Source: Acinetobacter sp. ANC 4910
GTDB lineage: Bacteria; Pseudomonadota; Gammaproteobacteria; Pseudomonadales; Moraxellaceae
NCBI RefSeq assembly: GCF_004331035.1
Contig: NZ_SJNT01000017.1
Location: forward strand, 1 to 64,000
Direction: 5' to 3'
Length of the DNA: 64,000 nucleotides
The translations under genes and the position numbers were made by a program. The notes beneath the pieces are model-generated. The model worked only from the letters and a program-made list of their open reading frames with translations, did not search any database and was not told the origin of the DNA. Positions 8,731 to 18,210 of the stretch are shown piece after piece; the stretch's first letter is position 1; every line of letters begins with the position of its first letter.

Positions 8731-8743
8731 ATTATCGCTCTTT
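8719..8743. terminator. Bidirectional terminator spanning both stop codons
   Basis: AAAGAGCGATAA and TTATCGCTCTTT form a 25-base palindrome with one central base. The mscS TAA (8728-8730) and the complement of the DUF2339 TAA (8732-8734) both lie inside it, so the two convergent genes share one hairpin with T-runs on both sides. Confidence 0.85.
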
Positions 8744-11581
8744 TTTTTGTTCACCCAGGCTCGGAGGTAATGGGGCAATATAAGCAATCACCAACATCAC
8801 CACACCTGAGCCAATAAAGGAAATCACCCGTGTTAGGGTACCGCTTTGTGATAGATCCAATAACAATAATTTAAGTACCACAATCGCAAGCAATGCTGCT
8901 CCAACAAACCAAATTTGACGGATATGACGCTGGCTTGAAAAAGTCATTAATACAAAAGCTAAAATCACCCACAACAAAGTCAAACTCAGTTGTACCGAAC
9001 CATCATGCCAAATGGTACTGCCCCATAATGGGGTCGCCAAATAATGATGCATCGCTCGAACCACAACACTACTAAACACCAACAACCCAATCAAAATGGT
9101 GGTAATTTTAACGCCCCATTCTAGCGAGGACTGCTCCTCAAAATCATGTCGATAAATGATCCACAGCAAGCCTATAAACATAAGCAAAGACAGTAAGTCA
9201 GTCAGACTCAACAAGGGCGCAGCATAGTAATGGAGAGCAGAATATGAATCTAAATTTAAGACCAGCAACCACAGTAGTCCAAGCCCCCATACAAATGTCT
9301 GATCGATAAAGTCACGCTTCGCTGTGAAAAATCCATAGAACGCATAGAACAGAGGCAGAACACCTAAAGCTGCAATTGGCATTTGTGGGAAAAGTGCTAA
9401 ACCAACACTGGCTAGCGCAAGGCAAAGCATTGCAGCCCACAGTTGATTCACTATTTGTGCTGATGAGCGCTGTATGCATATCAACATTAAACTTATCAAT
9501 AACGCACTGATTGCAAAACTGAACTGCACGGTTTGACTGGTCCAGCGCTGCGTTGTAAACACGTCTTCAAATACACTTAGACCATAAAGCAACAGCAATA
9601 AACTACCCAACAAAGTGAGTTGTAAACTTTGCCACTCCAATTTGGATTTAAACTGTACGACTACGCTAAAACATGCCAGTAAAACCGTAGCGATAGCTAT
9701 TGAGCAACTAAATGCCCACGGCTGCCAGTGCATCAATTCTACACCTGCGATAGCGCCTGCATACATGCCTGAAACAAGGAAAATACCACTCAAGATACGG
9801 GCGCTGAAATATTTTTCGACGTCCTGATAATGCAATAAATAAAATGCCGAAATAAATTGTGCGATAGCATAAATGCAGGTCGTTAAAATAGGGAAATCAT
9901 TATTCGACCAGATTTGATACATCAGTGCGATAGTACTGAGCAGAACCAATCCTACACCCACATACCGACTTAAACGATAGCGTTCGGTAATGCCCCAAAC
10001 AATTAAAGCGGTGCCTTGAATCACCCAACCTGTAGACGTCCAGTGCGCCCCTTTTGCCAACGGAAAGATCAAAGCAGTAAATACAACAGCCAAAATAAAA
10101 AAGCTTTTGGCCAAAATAGACAATTGCGGATGCTGATACTTAATCCAAAAATTCAATAGCCCATAAGTTACTGCCAAAACAGCAGCTCCCCAAGTCAACG
10201 CCACAGTAGAGTCATGCATTAAAAAAGCATGTAATGAAAACCCCAATACTGGCACACTAAAAATAAGTCCCACATCTAAAATCGGTTGAAGCTTTTTCTT
10301 ATTTGACAGGGTTTCCGATTCTCGCGGTTGCTGTTTCTCTGCCAACATCAACTGGCTATAGCGGATACTGAGCCAAATAAATAATGCGATATGCAACCAT
10401 AAAATGACATCGAGGGTATTCAGCTGCGAATTTTCCGCATAAATACCAATGACCGCCCCACCAATAAACATCGTGGCAAAAAAAGCGATCTGGTGCAGTA
10501 TTTTCCATGGCTGCAAATAATTGACCACGACCACAGCCAAATTAATCACAAAATAATACCCAAATAAGAACACCACATCGGGATGATTGTGCGGAATGAG
10601 TAAAGGTGCCAAATACGCCATGCTCAAAGCAAGAATAGCCAAATACAGTGCTTGCTGCTTTAGACTCAGCACCACAGTAATTCCCAACAACATCACAAAT
10701 AAAATACTGGCCGTCATTAAACTTTGCAGCACGTCAAAATGATGGGCAAAAATCAGCGTTAAGAACACTATTGCGAGACCTAAGCCCTGAAGGGCGATGG
10801 CAAACAAAGTATTTTTACGTTGTAGCAGATAACCCGCTAATGTGGTCACTCCACCTGCAACTGCAATAAATCCAAGTTTCACCGCTAAACTTAATTGCCA
10901 ATGTTCACTGGCAAAACGTAGCAACAACACGACACCTACCATAAGCACAGCAACAGCAACTCTTAAAATTGGATTGCCATGCTGCATCCAATCCAGAGCA
11001 GGTTGCCACCATGCGGGAGCCGCCTCTGATGATACTGTATCTGAGTCAACTGAGATTTGCTGTGGTTGTTGAACAGTTACATCCTGTTGTTGCGTCCGCG
11101 TCAACTGTCCCGACATTGGCATTGCAGGAGGAAGCGACTGCTCTGACAGCGGTAATGTGGAAGTTCTAGAGATAAACCCCGAAGGTTGTTGCTGTGGTTG
11201 CTCTAATAGAGCTAATCGCCGCTGAAATACACTGATCAATTGAATCAAACACAGCAGTAAAACCAGCAATGCCCCACCGACTACCCACATCCATGTATTG
11301 GCATAGGCCCATAATGCCAGTAAGGTAGCCCCATACATCAGAATCTTTTGTGTCCCGATTCCTGTGGATTGAATCAATGGTTGTGATGATATGTGTTCTA
11401 ATTGCTCTAAACGCTGATGGATATTCGAGATTGACTGCACCATCACGGCGGTTAACCCAAGGGCAGCAGCGACTACTGTCGATTGCCATTGCATCACTAT
11501 CGCAATTACTAACAATACGGTTAATGCGATCAAGAGTAGAACCATTCCCTGTTTGTCTTTTTTATACATGGGTTTATGCAT
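8732..11581 (-). CDS. DUF2339 large polytopic membrane protein
   Basis: A 949-residue inner-membrane protein with more than 20 hydrophobic segments distributed over nearly its full length, the architecture of the DUF2339 family. After two N-terminal helices there is a cytosolic or periplasmic linker (about 115-185) rich in Gln, Ser and Pro, then the long membrane region starting near WWQPALDWMQHGNP. Function is unknown in the family; no enzymatic motif is visible. It is encoded alone and convergent with mscS. The start is ATG 11581; ATG 11569 is a second possibility with little effect on the product. Confidence 0.85.
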   Translation of the reverse strand: MHKPMYKKDKQGMVLLLIALTVLLVIAIVMQWQSTVVAAALGLTAVMVQSISNIHQRLEQLEHISSQPLIQSTGIGTQKILMYGATLLALWAYANTWMWVVGGALLVLLLCLIQLISVFQRRLALLEQPQQQPSGFISRTSTLPLSEQSLPPAMPMSGQLTRTQQQDVTVQQPQQISVDSDTVSSEAAPAWWQPALDWMQHGNPILRVAVAVLMVGVVLLLRFASEHWQLSLAVKLGFIAVAGGVTTLAGYLLQRKNTLFAIALQGLGLAIVFLTLIFAHHFDVLQSLMTASILFVMLLGITVVLSLKQQALYLAILALSMAYLAPLLIPHNHPDVVFLFGYYFVINLAVVVVNYLQPWKILHQIAFFATMFIGGAVIGIYAENSQLNTLDVILWLHIALFIWLSIRYSQLMLAEKQQPRESETLSNKKKLQPILDVGLIFSVPVLGFSLHAFLMHDSTVALTWGAAVLAVTYGLLNFWIKYQHPQLSILAKSFFILAVVFTALIFPLAKGAHWTSTGWVIQGTALIVWGITERYRLSRYVGVGLVLLSTIALMYQIWSNNDFPILTTCIYAIAQFISAFYLLHYQDVEKYFSARILSGIFLVSGMYAGAIAGVELMHWQPWAFSCSIAIATVLLACFSVVVQFKSKLEWQSLQLTLLGSLLLLLYGLSVFEDVFTTQRWTSQTVQFSFAISALLISLMLICIQRSSAQIVNQLWAAMLCLALASVGLALFPQMPIAALGVLPLFYAFYGFFTAKRDFIDQTFVWGLGLLWLLVLNLDSYSALHYYAAPLLSLTDLLSLLMFIGLLWIIYRHDFEEQSSLEWGVKITTILIGLLVFSSVVVRAMHHYLATPLWGSTIWHDGSVQLSLTLLWVILAFVLMTFSSQRHIRQIWFVGAALLAIVVLKLLLLDLSQSGTLTRVISFIGSGVVMLVIAYIAPLPPSLGEQKKER

Positions 11582-11771
11582 TACACAGCTTCAATCTTTT
11601 TATCTTACTTGATCACCATTCATGCAAGCAATTTCGCATACAAAATACTGCAAATTTATATACTTGAAGCGAATCACCATAATGTTACTTAGCGCATAGT
11701 GACATTACACATAAGACAGCTTTGCCTTTTTCACGTAATATAAGCCCCAGTTCATAATCAGGATTTGTAGA

Positions 11772-14534
11772 ATGTCACCATTTGTATTGGTCGATGGGTC
11801 ATATTTTTTATTTCGCGCTTTCCATGCGGTCCCACCTCTGACAACTTCTACGGGGTTGCACACCAATGCTGTACGTGGCGCAATTTCTGCAATTCAGAAA
11901 CTGATGCGTCGTACTCAACCGACGCACATGGCGGTCATTTTTGATACCCCAGAACCGACTTTCCGTCATGAACTTTCACCCATTTATAAGGGTGATCGAC
12001 CAAGCATGCCAGAGGAATTGGCACAACAAATTCCATATTTACATGCCTTAATCCGTGCTTTAGGTATTCCAGTACATATGCTGCCTGGTGCAGAGGCTGA
12101 CGATATTATCGGGACATTAGCCAAACGCGCTGAAGCCAAAGGACAACAAGTCCTGATTTCGACTGGCGATAAAGACATGGCGCAACTGGTCACCGAAAAA
12201 GTCACGCTTGAAGACAGCTTTAAAGAAAAGCCTATGGATATCAATGGCGTTTTTGAGAAATTTGGCGTCTGGCCAAACCAAATAATCGACTATCTGACTT
12301 TAATGGGCGATGCGTCTGACGGCATTATGGGCGTACCCGGCGTCGGTGCTAAAACCGCCGCTAAACTACTGACCGAATATGGTTCAATTGGCGGTATTTT
12401 AGAAAATGTCGATCAGATTAAAGGCAAAGTAGGTCAAAACATTAAAGATAATGCTGAAGGCATCGCGATTGACCATCAATTGGCCAGTATTGTCTGTAAT
12501 TTGGAGATTGGTATTTGCTATGAAGATTTAGCCATCCAAGACCCAAATGTGAATGAATTACGCCGTCTATACACCGAATTAGAATTCCGTAATCAATTAC
12601 AATCTTTGGATCACCCCAACAATCCAAACCATACGAACAATAAACAAAGTAATGCCAGCCTTCAACAGGCTCCTGTAGCAGCGCCAATTGAAACTGAAGA
12701 CCAGGCGACTTTAACCAGTGTCGATGATCAACTTGGTCAAGCCAACTATCATACGGTGTTGTCCGCAGAGGTTTGGGCAAAATTATTACAACGTATGCAA
12801 AGTGCGAGCAAATTCGCGATTGATACGGAAACCACTAGTCTGGATTATCGTATTGCTGAAATGGTGGGCTTTTCTATTGCTTTTGATGCACAAGATGCTT
12901 ACTACATCCCCCTCGCACATGATTATGAAGGAGCACCCGAACAATTAGACCGTGAAAGCGTTCTGGCACAAATCAAACCGATTCTAGAAAATCCTGAGAT
13001 TAAAAAAATTGGACATCATCTAAAATATGATGCACATATTTTTGCCAATCATGGGATTGAACTGCAAGGTTGGTATTTTGACACCATGCTGGCATCGTAT
13101 GTGCTCAACTCAGTGGCAACACGTCATGGCATGGATGATGTGGCTCGCCTATATTTAAGCCACCTTACCACCACCTATGAAGAAGTCGCAGGTAAAGGGG
13201 CAAAACAAAAAACCTTCAATCAAATCGAGATTGAAACAGCAGCACATTATGCAGCCGAAGATGCTCATGTCACCTTCCGTCTATATGAGGTGCTAGATAA
13301 AAAACTCAAAGTACATCCAGAACTGATCAATATTTTGCATAATATTGAAGTACCTGTAGCACGTGTATTAACCCTGATGGAAGAAAACGGCATTCAGCTT
13401 GATCTTCAATTTTTAGATCAGTTGGGTGAAGATTTTTCCAAAACCATGCAAGATTTGGAAAATCAGATTACCGAATTGGCAGGTCAGCCATTTAATGTCA
13501 GTTCTCCAAAACAAGTCGGTGAAATTCTGTTTGATAAACTGGGGTTAAAAGGCGGCAAAAAAACTACCACAGGACAATACAGCACCAGCGAAAGTATTTT
13601 AGAAAAATTAGATCATCCGATTAGCGCGCTGATTTTGGATTATCGCGGCTTATCTAAACTTAAAAGCACCTATACCGATGGTTTATTGAAACAAGCCAAC
13701 AATGATACCCACCGCGTACATACCAGTTATCATCAAGCGTTGACTGCGACCGGACGTTTATCTTCGACCGATCCAAATTTACAGAATATTCCTGTCCGTG
13801 AAGAAATTGGGCGTCAGATTCGCAAAGCATTTATTGCGCCAGAAGGTCGTGTATTACTGGCAGCCGACTATTCACAAATTGAACTGCGTTTAATGGCACA
13901 TTTCTCTCAGGATGATGCCCTGCTGGATGCCTTCCGTCACGGTCAAGACGTGCATCGCCGCACCGCGTCAGAAGTGTTGAATATTCCATTGGATCAGGTG
14001 ACTAACGATCAGCGTCGTCAAGCTAAAGCCGTCAACTTTGGTCTGTTATATGGCATGTCGGAATTTGGCTTGACTCGTCAACTGGGCTTTAGCCGTGAAG
14101 AATCACAGAACTATATCAAACAATATTTCCATCGCTATCCAGGCATTTACGAGTATATGCAACGCACGCGTCAGGTCGCTTTGGAACAAGGCTTTGTCGA
14201 AACCATTTTAGGTCGTCGTCTATACACGCCAGAGATTGATGCCCGCAATATGATGATTCGTAAAGCAGCTGAACGTGCGGCAATTAATGCCCCACTGCAA
14301 GGCAGTGCTGCGGACATTATTAAAATCGCGATGATTGAAGTCGATAAAATTCTACCGAAAGATCAAGCCAAAATGCTCTTACAAGTCCACGATGAATTGG
14401 TCTTTGAAGTGGATGCCGAAATTGCAGATGAATTGGCACCAAAACTGGCTAAAGTAATGCAATCAGTATTAGAAATTTCGGTTCCACTACTGGTTGAAGT
14501 CGGTAAAGGGCAAAACTGGGATGAAGCACACTAA
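11772..14534 (+). CDS. polA: DNA polymerase I
   Basis: A 920-residue polymerase for Okazaki fragment maturation and repair. The N-terminal 5'-3' exonuclease (about 1-285) includes VDGSYFLFRAFHA and the helix-hairpin-helix MGVPGVGAKTAAKL. The 3'-5' proofreading domain (about 335-515) retains the catalytic DTET (near 353), so proofreading should be active. The polymerase domain (about 530-920) carries motif A DYSQIELR (near 700), the O-helix RRQAKAVNFGLLYG and motif C VHDELVFEV (near 875). The length matches E. coli PolA (928). A low-complexity linker around 285-325 (NHTNNKQSN) joins the first two domains. Confidence 0.97.
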   Translation: MSPFVLVDGSYFLFRAFHAVPPLTTSTGLHTNAVRGAISAIQKLMRRTQPTHMAVIFDTPEPTFRHELSPIYKGDRPSMPEELAQQIPYLHALIRALGIPVHMLPGAEADDIIGTLAKRAEAKGQQVLISTGDKDMAQLVTEKVTLEDSFKEKPMDINGVFEKFGVWPNQIIDYLTLMGDASDGIMGVPGVGAKTAAKLLTEYGSIGGILENVDQIKGKVGQNIKDNAEGIAIDHQLASIVCNLEIGICYEDLAIQDPNVNELRRLYTELEFRNQLQSLDHPNNPNHTNNKQSNASLQQAPVAAPIETEDQATLTSVDDQLGQANYHTVLSAEVWAKLLQRMQSASKFAIDTETTSLDYRIAEMVGFSIAFDAQDAYYIPLAHDYEGAPEQLDRESVLAQIKPILENPEIKKIGHHLKYDAHIFANHGIELQGWYFDTMLASYVLNSVATRHGMDDVARLYLSHLTTTYEEVAGKGAKQKTFNQIEIETAAHYAAEDAHVTFRLYEVLDKKLKVHPELINILHNIEVPVARVLTLMEENGIQLDLQFLDQLGEDFSKTMQDLENQITELAGQPFNVSSPKQVGEILFDKLGLKGGKKTTTGQYSTSESILEKLDHPISALILDYRGLSKLKSTYTDGLLKQANNDTHRVHTSYHQALTATGRLSSTDPNLQNIPVREEIGRQIRKAFIAPEGRVLLAADYSQIELRLMAHFSQDDALLDAFRHGQDVHRRTASEVLNIPLDQVTNDQRRQAKAVNFGLLYGMSEFGLTRQLGFSREESQNYIKQYFHRYPGIYEYMQRTRQVALEQGFVETILGRRLYTPEIDARNMMIRKAAERAAINAPLQGSAADIIKIAMIEVDKILPKDQAKMLLQVHDELVFEVDAEIADELAPKLAKVMQSVLEISVPLLVEVGKGQNWDEAH

Positions 14535-14556
14535 AGTGCAACCAGTCGAGAAACAA

Positions 14557-14590
14557 TAAAAAAAGGACTCAAATTTGAGTCCTTTTTTTT
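14557..14590. terminator. Terminator between convergent polA and yggT
   Basis: AAAAAAGGACTCAAATTTGAGTCCTTTTTT is a symmetric hairpin with A- and T-runs on either side, suitable for both convergent transcripts. Confidence 0.9.
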
Positions 14591-14607
14591 GCTTTATACA
14601 GTGAATC

Positions 14608-15177
14608 TTATAAGCCCGTCAACAATGCAATTGCGACTTCATTCATAATAATCTCAGCAATATATAAAGCCAAGAAAGCCACAATAGGTGATAAATCAAT
14701 CATGCCCATGTTGGGTAACAAACGACGAAATGGTGCCAATAAAGGTTCTGCCAATTCCTGAATCACTTCAATATAAGGTGAACGTGACTGGGTAAACATC
14801 ACCACCCAACTTAAAATAATCGTTGCAAAAATCAAGTAACGACAGAAACGAATCAAGTCCTGAATCATGGTCACAAAAGTCAGAATCACCAAATGAATTG
14901 GACTATTCGGCATTGCCCCCGATAAGTACATGATGCCAAATATTTTGAGCAAATAAAGTACCACGACCAATGCCAAAGCGGCAGAGTTAACTCGCCCTTT
15001 ACCCAGTGTCGGGAAAATACGACTGAAAATATCCACAATCTTAGTGGCTTTGACTGTCGACATCACCACGGGATTGTACGGATTAACCGCAGCCAATTGC
15101 ATTAAAAAGCGGAAGAATACGAGCAAAATCGCTACGTTAATAATAATGCCAAAAATTAGCGCAGAGTTTGCACCCAT
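14608..15177 (-). CDS. yggT: YggT family membrane protein
   Basis: A 189-residue inner-membrane protein with two YggT repeats, each with a hydrophobic helix pair; the repeats are seen in LMQLAAVNPYNPVV and EPLLAPFRRLLPNMGMIDLSP. YggT proteins are linked to cell division, osmotic tolerance or SecY-like assembly in various bacteria, without an assigned reaction. It lies 26 bases after proC, the usual partner order, and is probably cotranscribed with it. The length matches the family. Confidence 0.85.
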   Translation of the reverse strand: MGANSALIFGIIINVAILLVFFRFLMQLAAVNPYNPVVMSTVKATKIVDIFSRIFPTLGKGRVNSAALALVVVLYLLKIFGIMYLSGAMPNSPIHLVILTFVTMIQDLIRFCRYLIFATIILSWVVMFTQSRSPYIEVIQELAEPLLAPFRRLLPNMGMIDLSPIVAFLALYIAEIIMNEVAIALLTGL

Positions 15178-15203
15178 ATTAAAATTTTCCTAATTAAAAT
15201 CGA

Positions 15204-16034
15204 TTATTTACTACTTTCACTTAATTCTTGAGCCAATTCTTGGCTACGTTTTTTTGCAGCAGCCAAGGCTGATTGAATATTTTGTGAAATTTGAGCACGA
15301 TCAAAAACTTCTAAAGCAGCCTGAGTCGTACCATTCGGAGAAGTCACATTTTTACGTAACTCTGCTGGTGAGTTTGCACTGGTAATTGCCATTTGTGCAG
15401 CGCCTAAAGCAGTTTGCAAAGTTAACGCAGTGGCAACTTTTTCATCTAGCCCCATGTTTTTACCAGCACGAATCATGCTTTCCATCATATAGAAGAAATA
15501 CGCAGGTCCCGAACCTGAAACTGCGGTCACCGCATCAATTTGTGCTTCTGAATTGACCCAGATGGTTAATCCCGTTGCAGCCAAAACTTGACTGGCCAAC
15601 TCTCGGTCTTTGGCATCGACAACATCCGTCGCATATAAACCATGTGCGCCAGTTTGTACCAGTGCAGGCGTATTTGGCATAACTCGAACAATACGGTGTG
15701 TCCCTGATAAAGTTGCCATCGTTTCAATTTCCGCGCCTGCAACAATTGAAATAATCAACTTACCATCAAGTAAACCATGTAATTGTTTAAGTACATTGGT
15801 AAGCACCTGAGGCTTGACAGCCAATACAACAATATCTGCATGCTGAATAGCAGCAATATTATCATCCGTCACATGCACATCTTTTTCTTGCAAAAGTTGA
15901 CGTACATTTTCAAAGGGATCAGCAACTGTAATACGAGTAGTGGGCATGCCTCGCGCAATTAAGCCGCCAATGAGGGCTTGCGCCATATTGCCGCCACCGA
16001 TAAAACTAATATTACAATTTAAAACTGCACTCAT
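15204..16034 (-). CDS. proC: Pyrroline-5-carboxylate reductase
   Basis: Catalyses the last step of proline synthesis, reducing pyrroline-5-carboxylate with NAD(P)H in the cytosol. The 276-residue protein begins with the Rossmann motif FIGGGNMAQALIGGL and carries the family signature near the C terminus (AVSGSGPAYFFYMMESM, then SPAELRKNVTSPNGTT). The length is typical. It is first in a proC-yggT pair and begins 24 bases after the end of tilS, so all of accA, tilS, proC and yggT may be read together. Confidence 0.95.
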   Translation of the reverse strand: MSAVLNCNISFIGGGNMAQALIGGLIARGMPTTRITVADPFENVRQLLQEKDVHVTDDNIAAIQHADIVVLAVKPQVLTNVLKQLHGLLDGKLIISIVAGAEIETMATLSGTHRIVRVMPNTPALVQTGAHGLYATDVVDAKDRELASQVLAATGLTIWVNSEAQIDAVTAVSGSGPAYFFYMMESMIRAGKNMGLDEKVATALTLQTALGAAQMAITSANSPAELRKNVTSPNGTTQAALEVFDRAQISQNIQSALAAAKKRSQELAQELSESSK

Positions 16035-16058
16035 GATTTACGCTCGATATTGAGTATT

Positions 16059-17414
16059 CTATTGCTCTGAAACTAATTTCGGCTGCCATCCATCCACAAC
16101 TAGATATTCAGACTGTGCCAACCAAAAACCTTTGGGTGTAAAAACCCCTAGCATAACATTATCTATGCTTAATATTTGAATTGTATGACGCAACCACGGA
16201 AAAATTTGTGCTTGTTGTAGCGCTTTTTTCAGCGGCCAAGTGCCAACACGTCCATAAAGATGGATCTTTTCACCACCAGCTCTGGGAGACAAAATCAGTT
16301 GTCTACCCAATAGTTCTTTTGACAACCCAAGTGCTTGTGCTTGAATCAAATACTGTCCAGAAAGCACAGACACAACCTGTTCAAGTTCGAAAATTTGCAT
16401 TTGTGTGGGCAAAATAGGAATCCGTTGTTCGGCTAAATACGTATCCGCAGTTAAACGAAAGATTCGCTGTTGATAACGGACATAATAATAACCTTGCCAA
16501 TGTAATGCCGCTCGTGCATCCTGCTTGGCCTCAATCACTTCAGTGATTAAGCGTTGCACCATGGCAAAATTGGGACGATACGTGGCTTCTCCTTGCATCC
16601 AATGTGAAAGGAGTTGGCGTTGTCTTGCTACAGATAAAACAAATAAAGGCTCTAAATTAAGATAGTGTGAATCACCACATTTCTCTAAATCAGAAGCGAA
16701 CACCTCAAGTAATATTTCATCAGCATCTTGCATAAGTAGACTAGTACGAGTTAACGCTTGCTGCATTTTCGGGAAGCGTCGCTCTAAAATAGGCCATAAA
16801 ACTTGACGGCACCAAGCACGATCATAATCTGGATCAGCATTGGTCGGATCTTCAATATTTTGCACATCCAACTGAGCTGCCCATTGGCAAATCTGCTCAC
16901 GCGACAGTTCTAGCATGGGTCGCCAAAGCGTCATTTCCTCTCGCACATCGACCACAGACATGGCAGATAAACCTTGCACACCTGCCCCTGAAAGCAGTCG
17001 TAACATCAAAGTTTCAGCCTGATCTTGCTGATGATGGGCTAAAACTAGAACTTCATTGTTCTGTAAATGCTCTGCAAAGGCTTGATAGCGGGCATTGCGT
17101 GCTTGATTTTCTAGATTACCTTCAGCCACACGAACAGGAACAATGCTACAGGGCACCTGCAATTGCTGACAGGTATTCAAGACAAATTCGCCCCAAGCCG
17201 AACTCATAGATTGCAGCTGATGATCGACATAAATTGCACGAACTTTTTGCGGGAATAAAAACGACATAAGATGCAGCAACAGCATGGAATCCACACCGCC
17301 ACTACATCCTATGAGATAAGAACTTTGTTCTGTAAAGGTCTGCGCCTGTATTAAGACGTTAGACCTAAATTGTCGCTGCCAAACTTCATTAAACGTTGGT
17401 AACGTGCTTCGCAT
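16059..17414 (-). CDS. tilS: tRNA(Ile)-lysidine synthase
   Basis: TilS modifies cytidine 34 of tRNA(Ile2) to lysidine with ATP, so that AUA is read as isoleucine; the gene is essential. The N-type ATP-pyrophosphatase P-loop is [13 protein letters not shown] (near residue 38), followed by the catalytic domain to about 220, a middle domain, and the C-terminal TilS domain ([15 protein letters not shown]...). The start ATG at 17414 lies 64 bases inside the end of accA. I find no usable start codon between it and the accA stop, so the overlap is probably real and implies translational coupling. Confidence 0.92.
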   Translation of the reverse strand: MRSTLPTFNEVWQRQFRSNVLIQAQTFTEQSSYLIGCSGGVDSMLLLHLMSFLFPQKVRAIYVDHQLQSMSSAWGEFVLNTCQQLQVPCSIVPVRVAEGNLENQARNARYQAFAEHLQNNEVLVLAHHQQDQAETLMLRLLSGAGVQGLSAMSVVDVREEMTLWRPMLELSREQICQWAAQLDVQNIEDPTNADPDYDRAWCRQVLWPILERRFPKMQQALTRTSLLMQDADEILLEVFASDLEKCGDSHYLNLEPLFVLSVARQRQLLSHWMQGEATYRPNFAMVQRLITEVIEAKQDARAALHWQGYYYVRYQQRIFRLTADTYLAEQRIPILPTQMQIFELEQVVSVLSGQYLIQAQALGLSKELLGRQLILSPRAGGEKIHLYGRVGTWPLKKALQQAQIFPWLRHTIQILSIDNVMLGVFTPKGFWLAQSEYLVVDGWQPKLVSEQ

Positions 17415-18175
17415 CGTTCTTGGGCATCCATTGGCTGCAACTCATCCAATGCTTGTTTGAGTACGGCCTTTAAACTTTCCATCACTTGTTCAGGATTTAA
17501 ATGCGCACCTTGACCTTCATCAACCACGTATTCAACAATACCTATCTGTTTTAAACGGTCCGCCGTTAACGCCAATGCTTCACTGGCCTGCTCTGCTTTT
17601 TCAGCAGTTTTCCACAGAATAGATGCACAGCCTTCAGGTGAAATCACTGAATAAATACTGTGCGACAACATAATCACACGGTCAGCAACACCAATACCTA
17701 AAGCACCACCTGAACCCCCTTCACCCAATACTGTTGCAATAACAGGAACTTTCAAATTTGAAAGTTGTGCAAGGCTAGTCGCAATCGCTTCTGCTTGACC
17801 ACGTTCTTCAGCACCTACACCTGGGTAAGCGCCCATAGTATCAATAAAAGTGAATACAGGTAAATTGAAACGCTCTGCCATATCAAGCAAACGTTGTGCT
17901 TTACGATAACCTTCAGGGTTAGACATCCCAAAGTTATGCTTTAATTTTTCACGAGTGCTACGACCACGGTGCTGACCGACGATCATTACGGGTTTGCCAT
18001 CAAAACGTGCTAAGCCACCGACCATCGCACCATCATCACCAAACAAACGATCTCCGTGTAAAGCATCGAATTCAGTGAAGATTTCACCAACATAGTCCAA
18101 AAATTGCGGACGGTCTGGATGACGTGCAATTTGGACTGTTGCCCATGCTTTAGATTGAGCAGCTTTATTTTTCAT
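17351..18175 (-). CDS. accA: Acetyl-CoA carboxylase carboxyltransferase subunit alpha
   Basis: The alpha subunit of the carboxyltransferase pairs with AccD and transfers the carboxyl group from biotin to acetyl-CoA, the first committed step of fatty-acid synthesis. The crotonase-like fold shows [15 protein letters not shown], the oxyanion region [15 protein letters not shown] and the final [11 protein letters not shown]. At 274 residues it is shorter than E. coli AccA (319) because the N-terminal extension is reduced. The accA-tilS order is common in gammaproteobacteria. Confidence 0.95.
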   Translation of the reverse strand: MKNKAAQSKAWATVQIARHPDRPQFLDYVGEIFTEFDALHGDRLFGDDGAMVGGLARFDGKPVMIVGQHRGRSTREKLKHNFGMSNPEGYRKAQRLLDMAERFNLPVFTFIDTMGAYPGVGAEERGQAEAIATSLAQLSNLKVPVIATVLGEGGSGGALGIGVADRVIMLSHSIYSVISPEGCASILWKTAEKAEQASEALALTADRLKQIGIVEYVVDEGQGAHLNPEQVMESLKAVLKQALDELQPMDAQERCEARYQRLMKFGSDNLGLTS

Positions 18176-18210
18176 AGGTCAACCATTATCCCTAAATTAA
18201 CCAAACAGTG

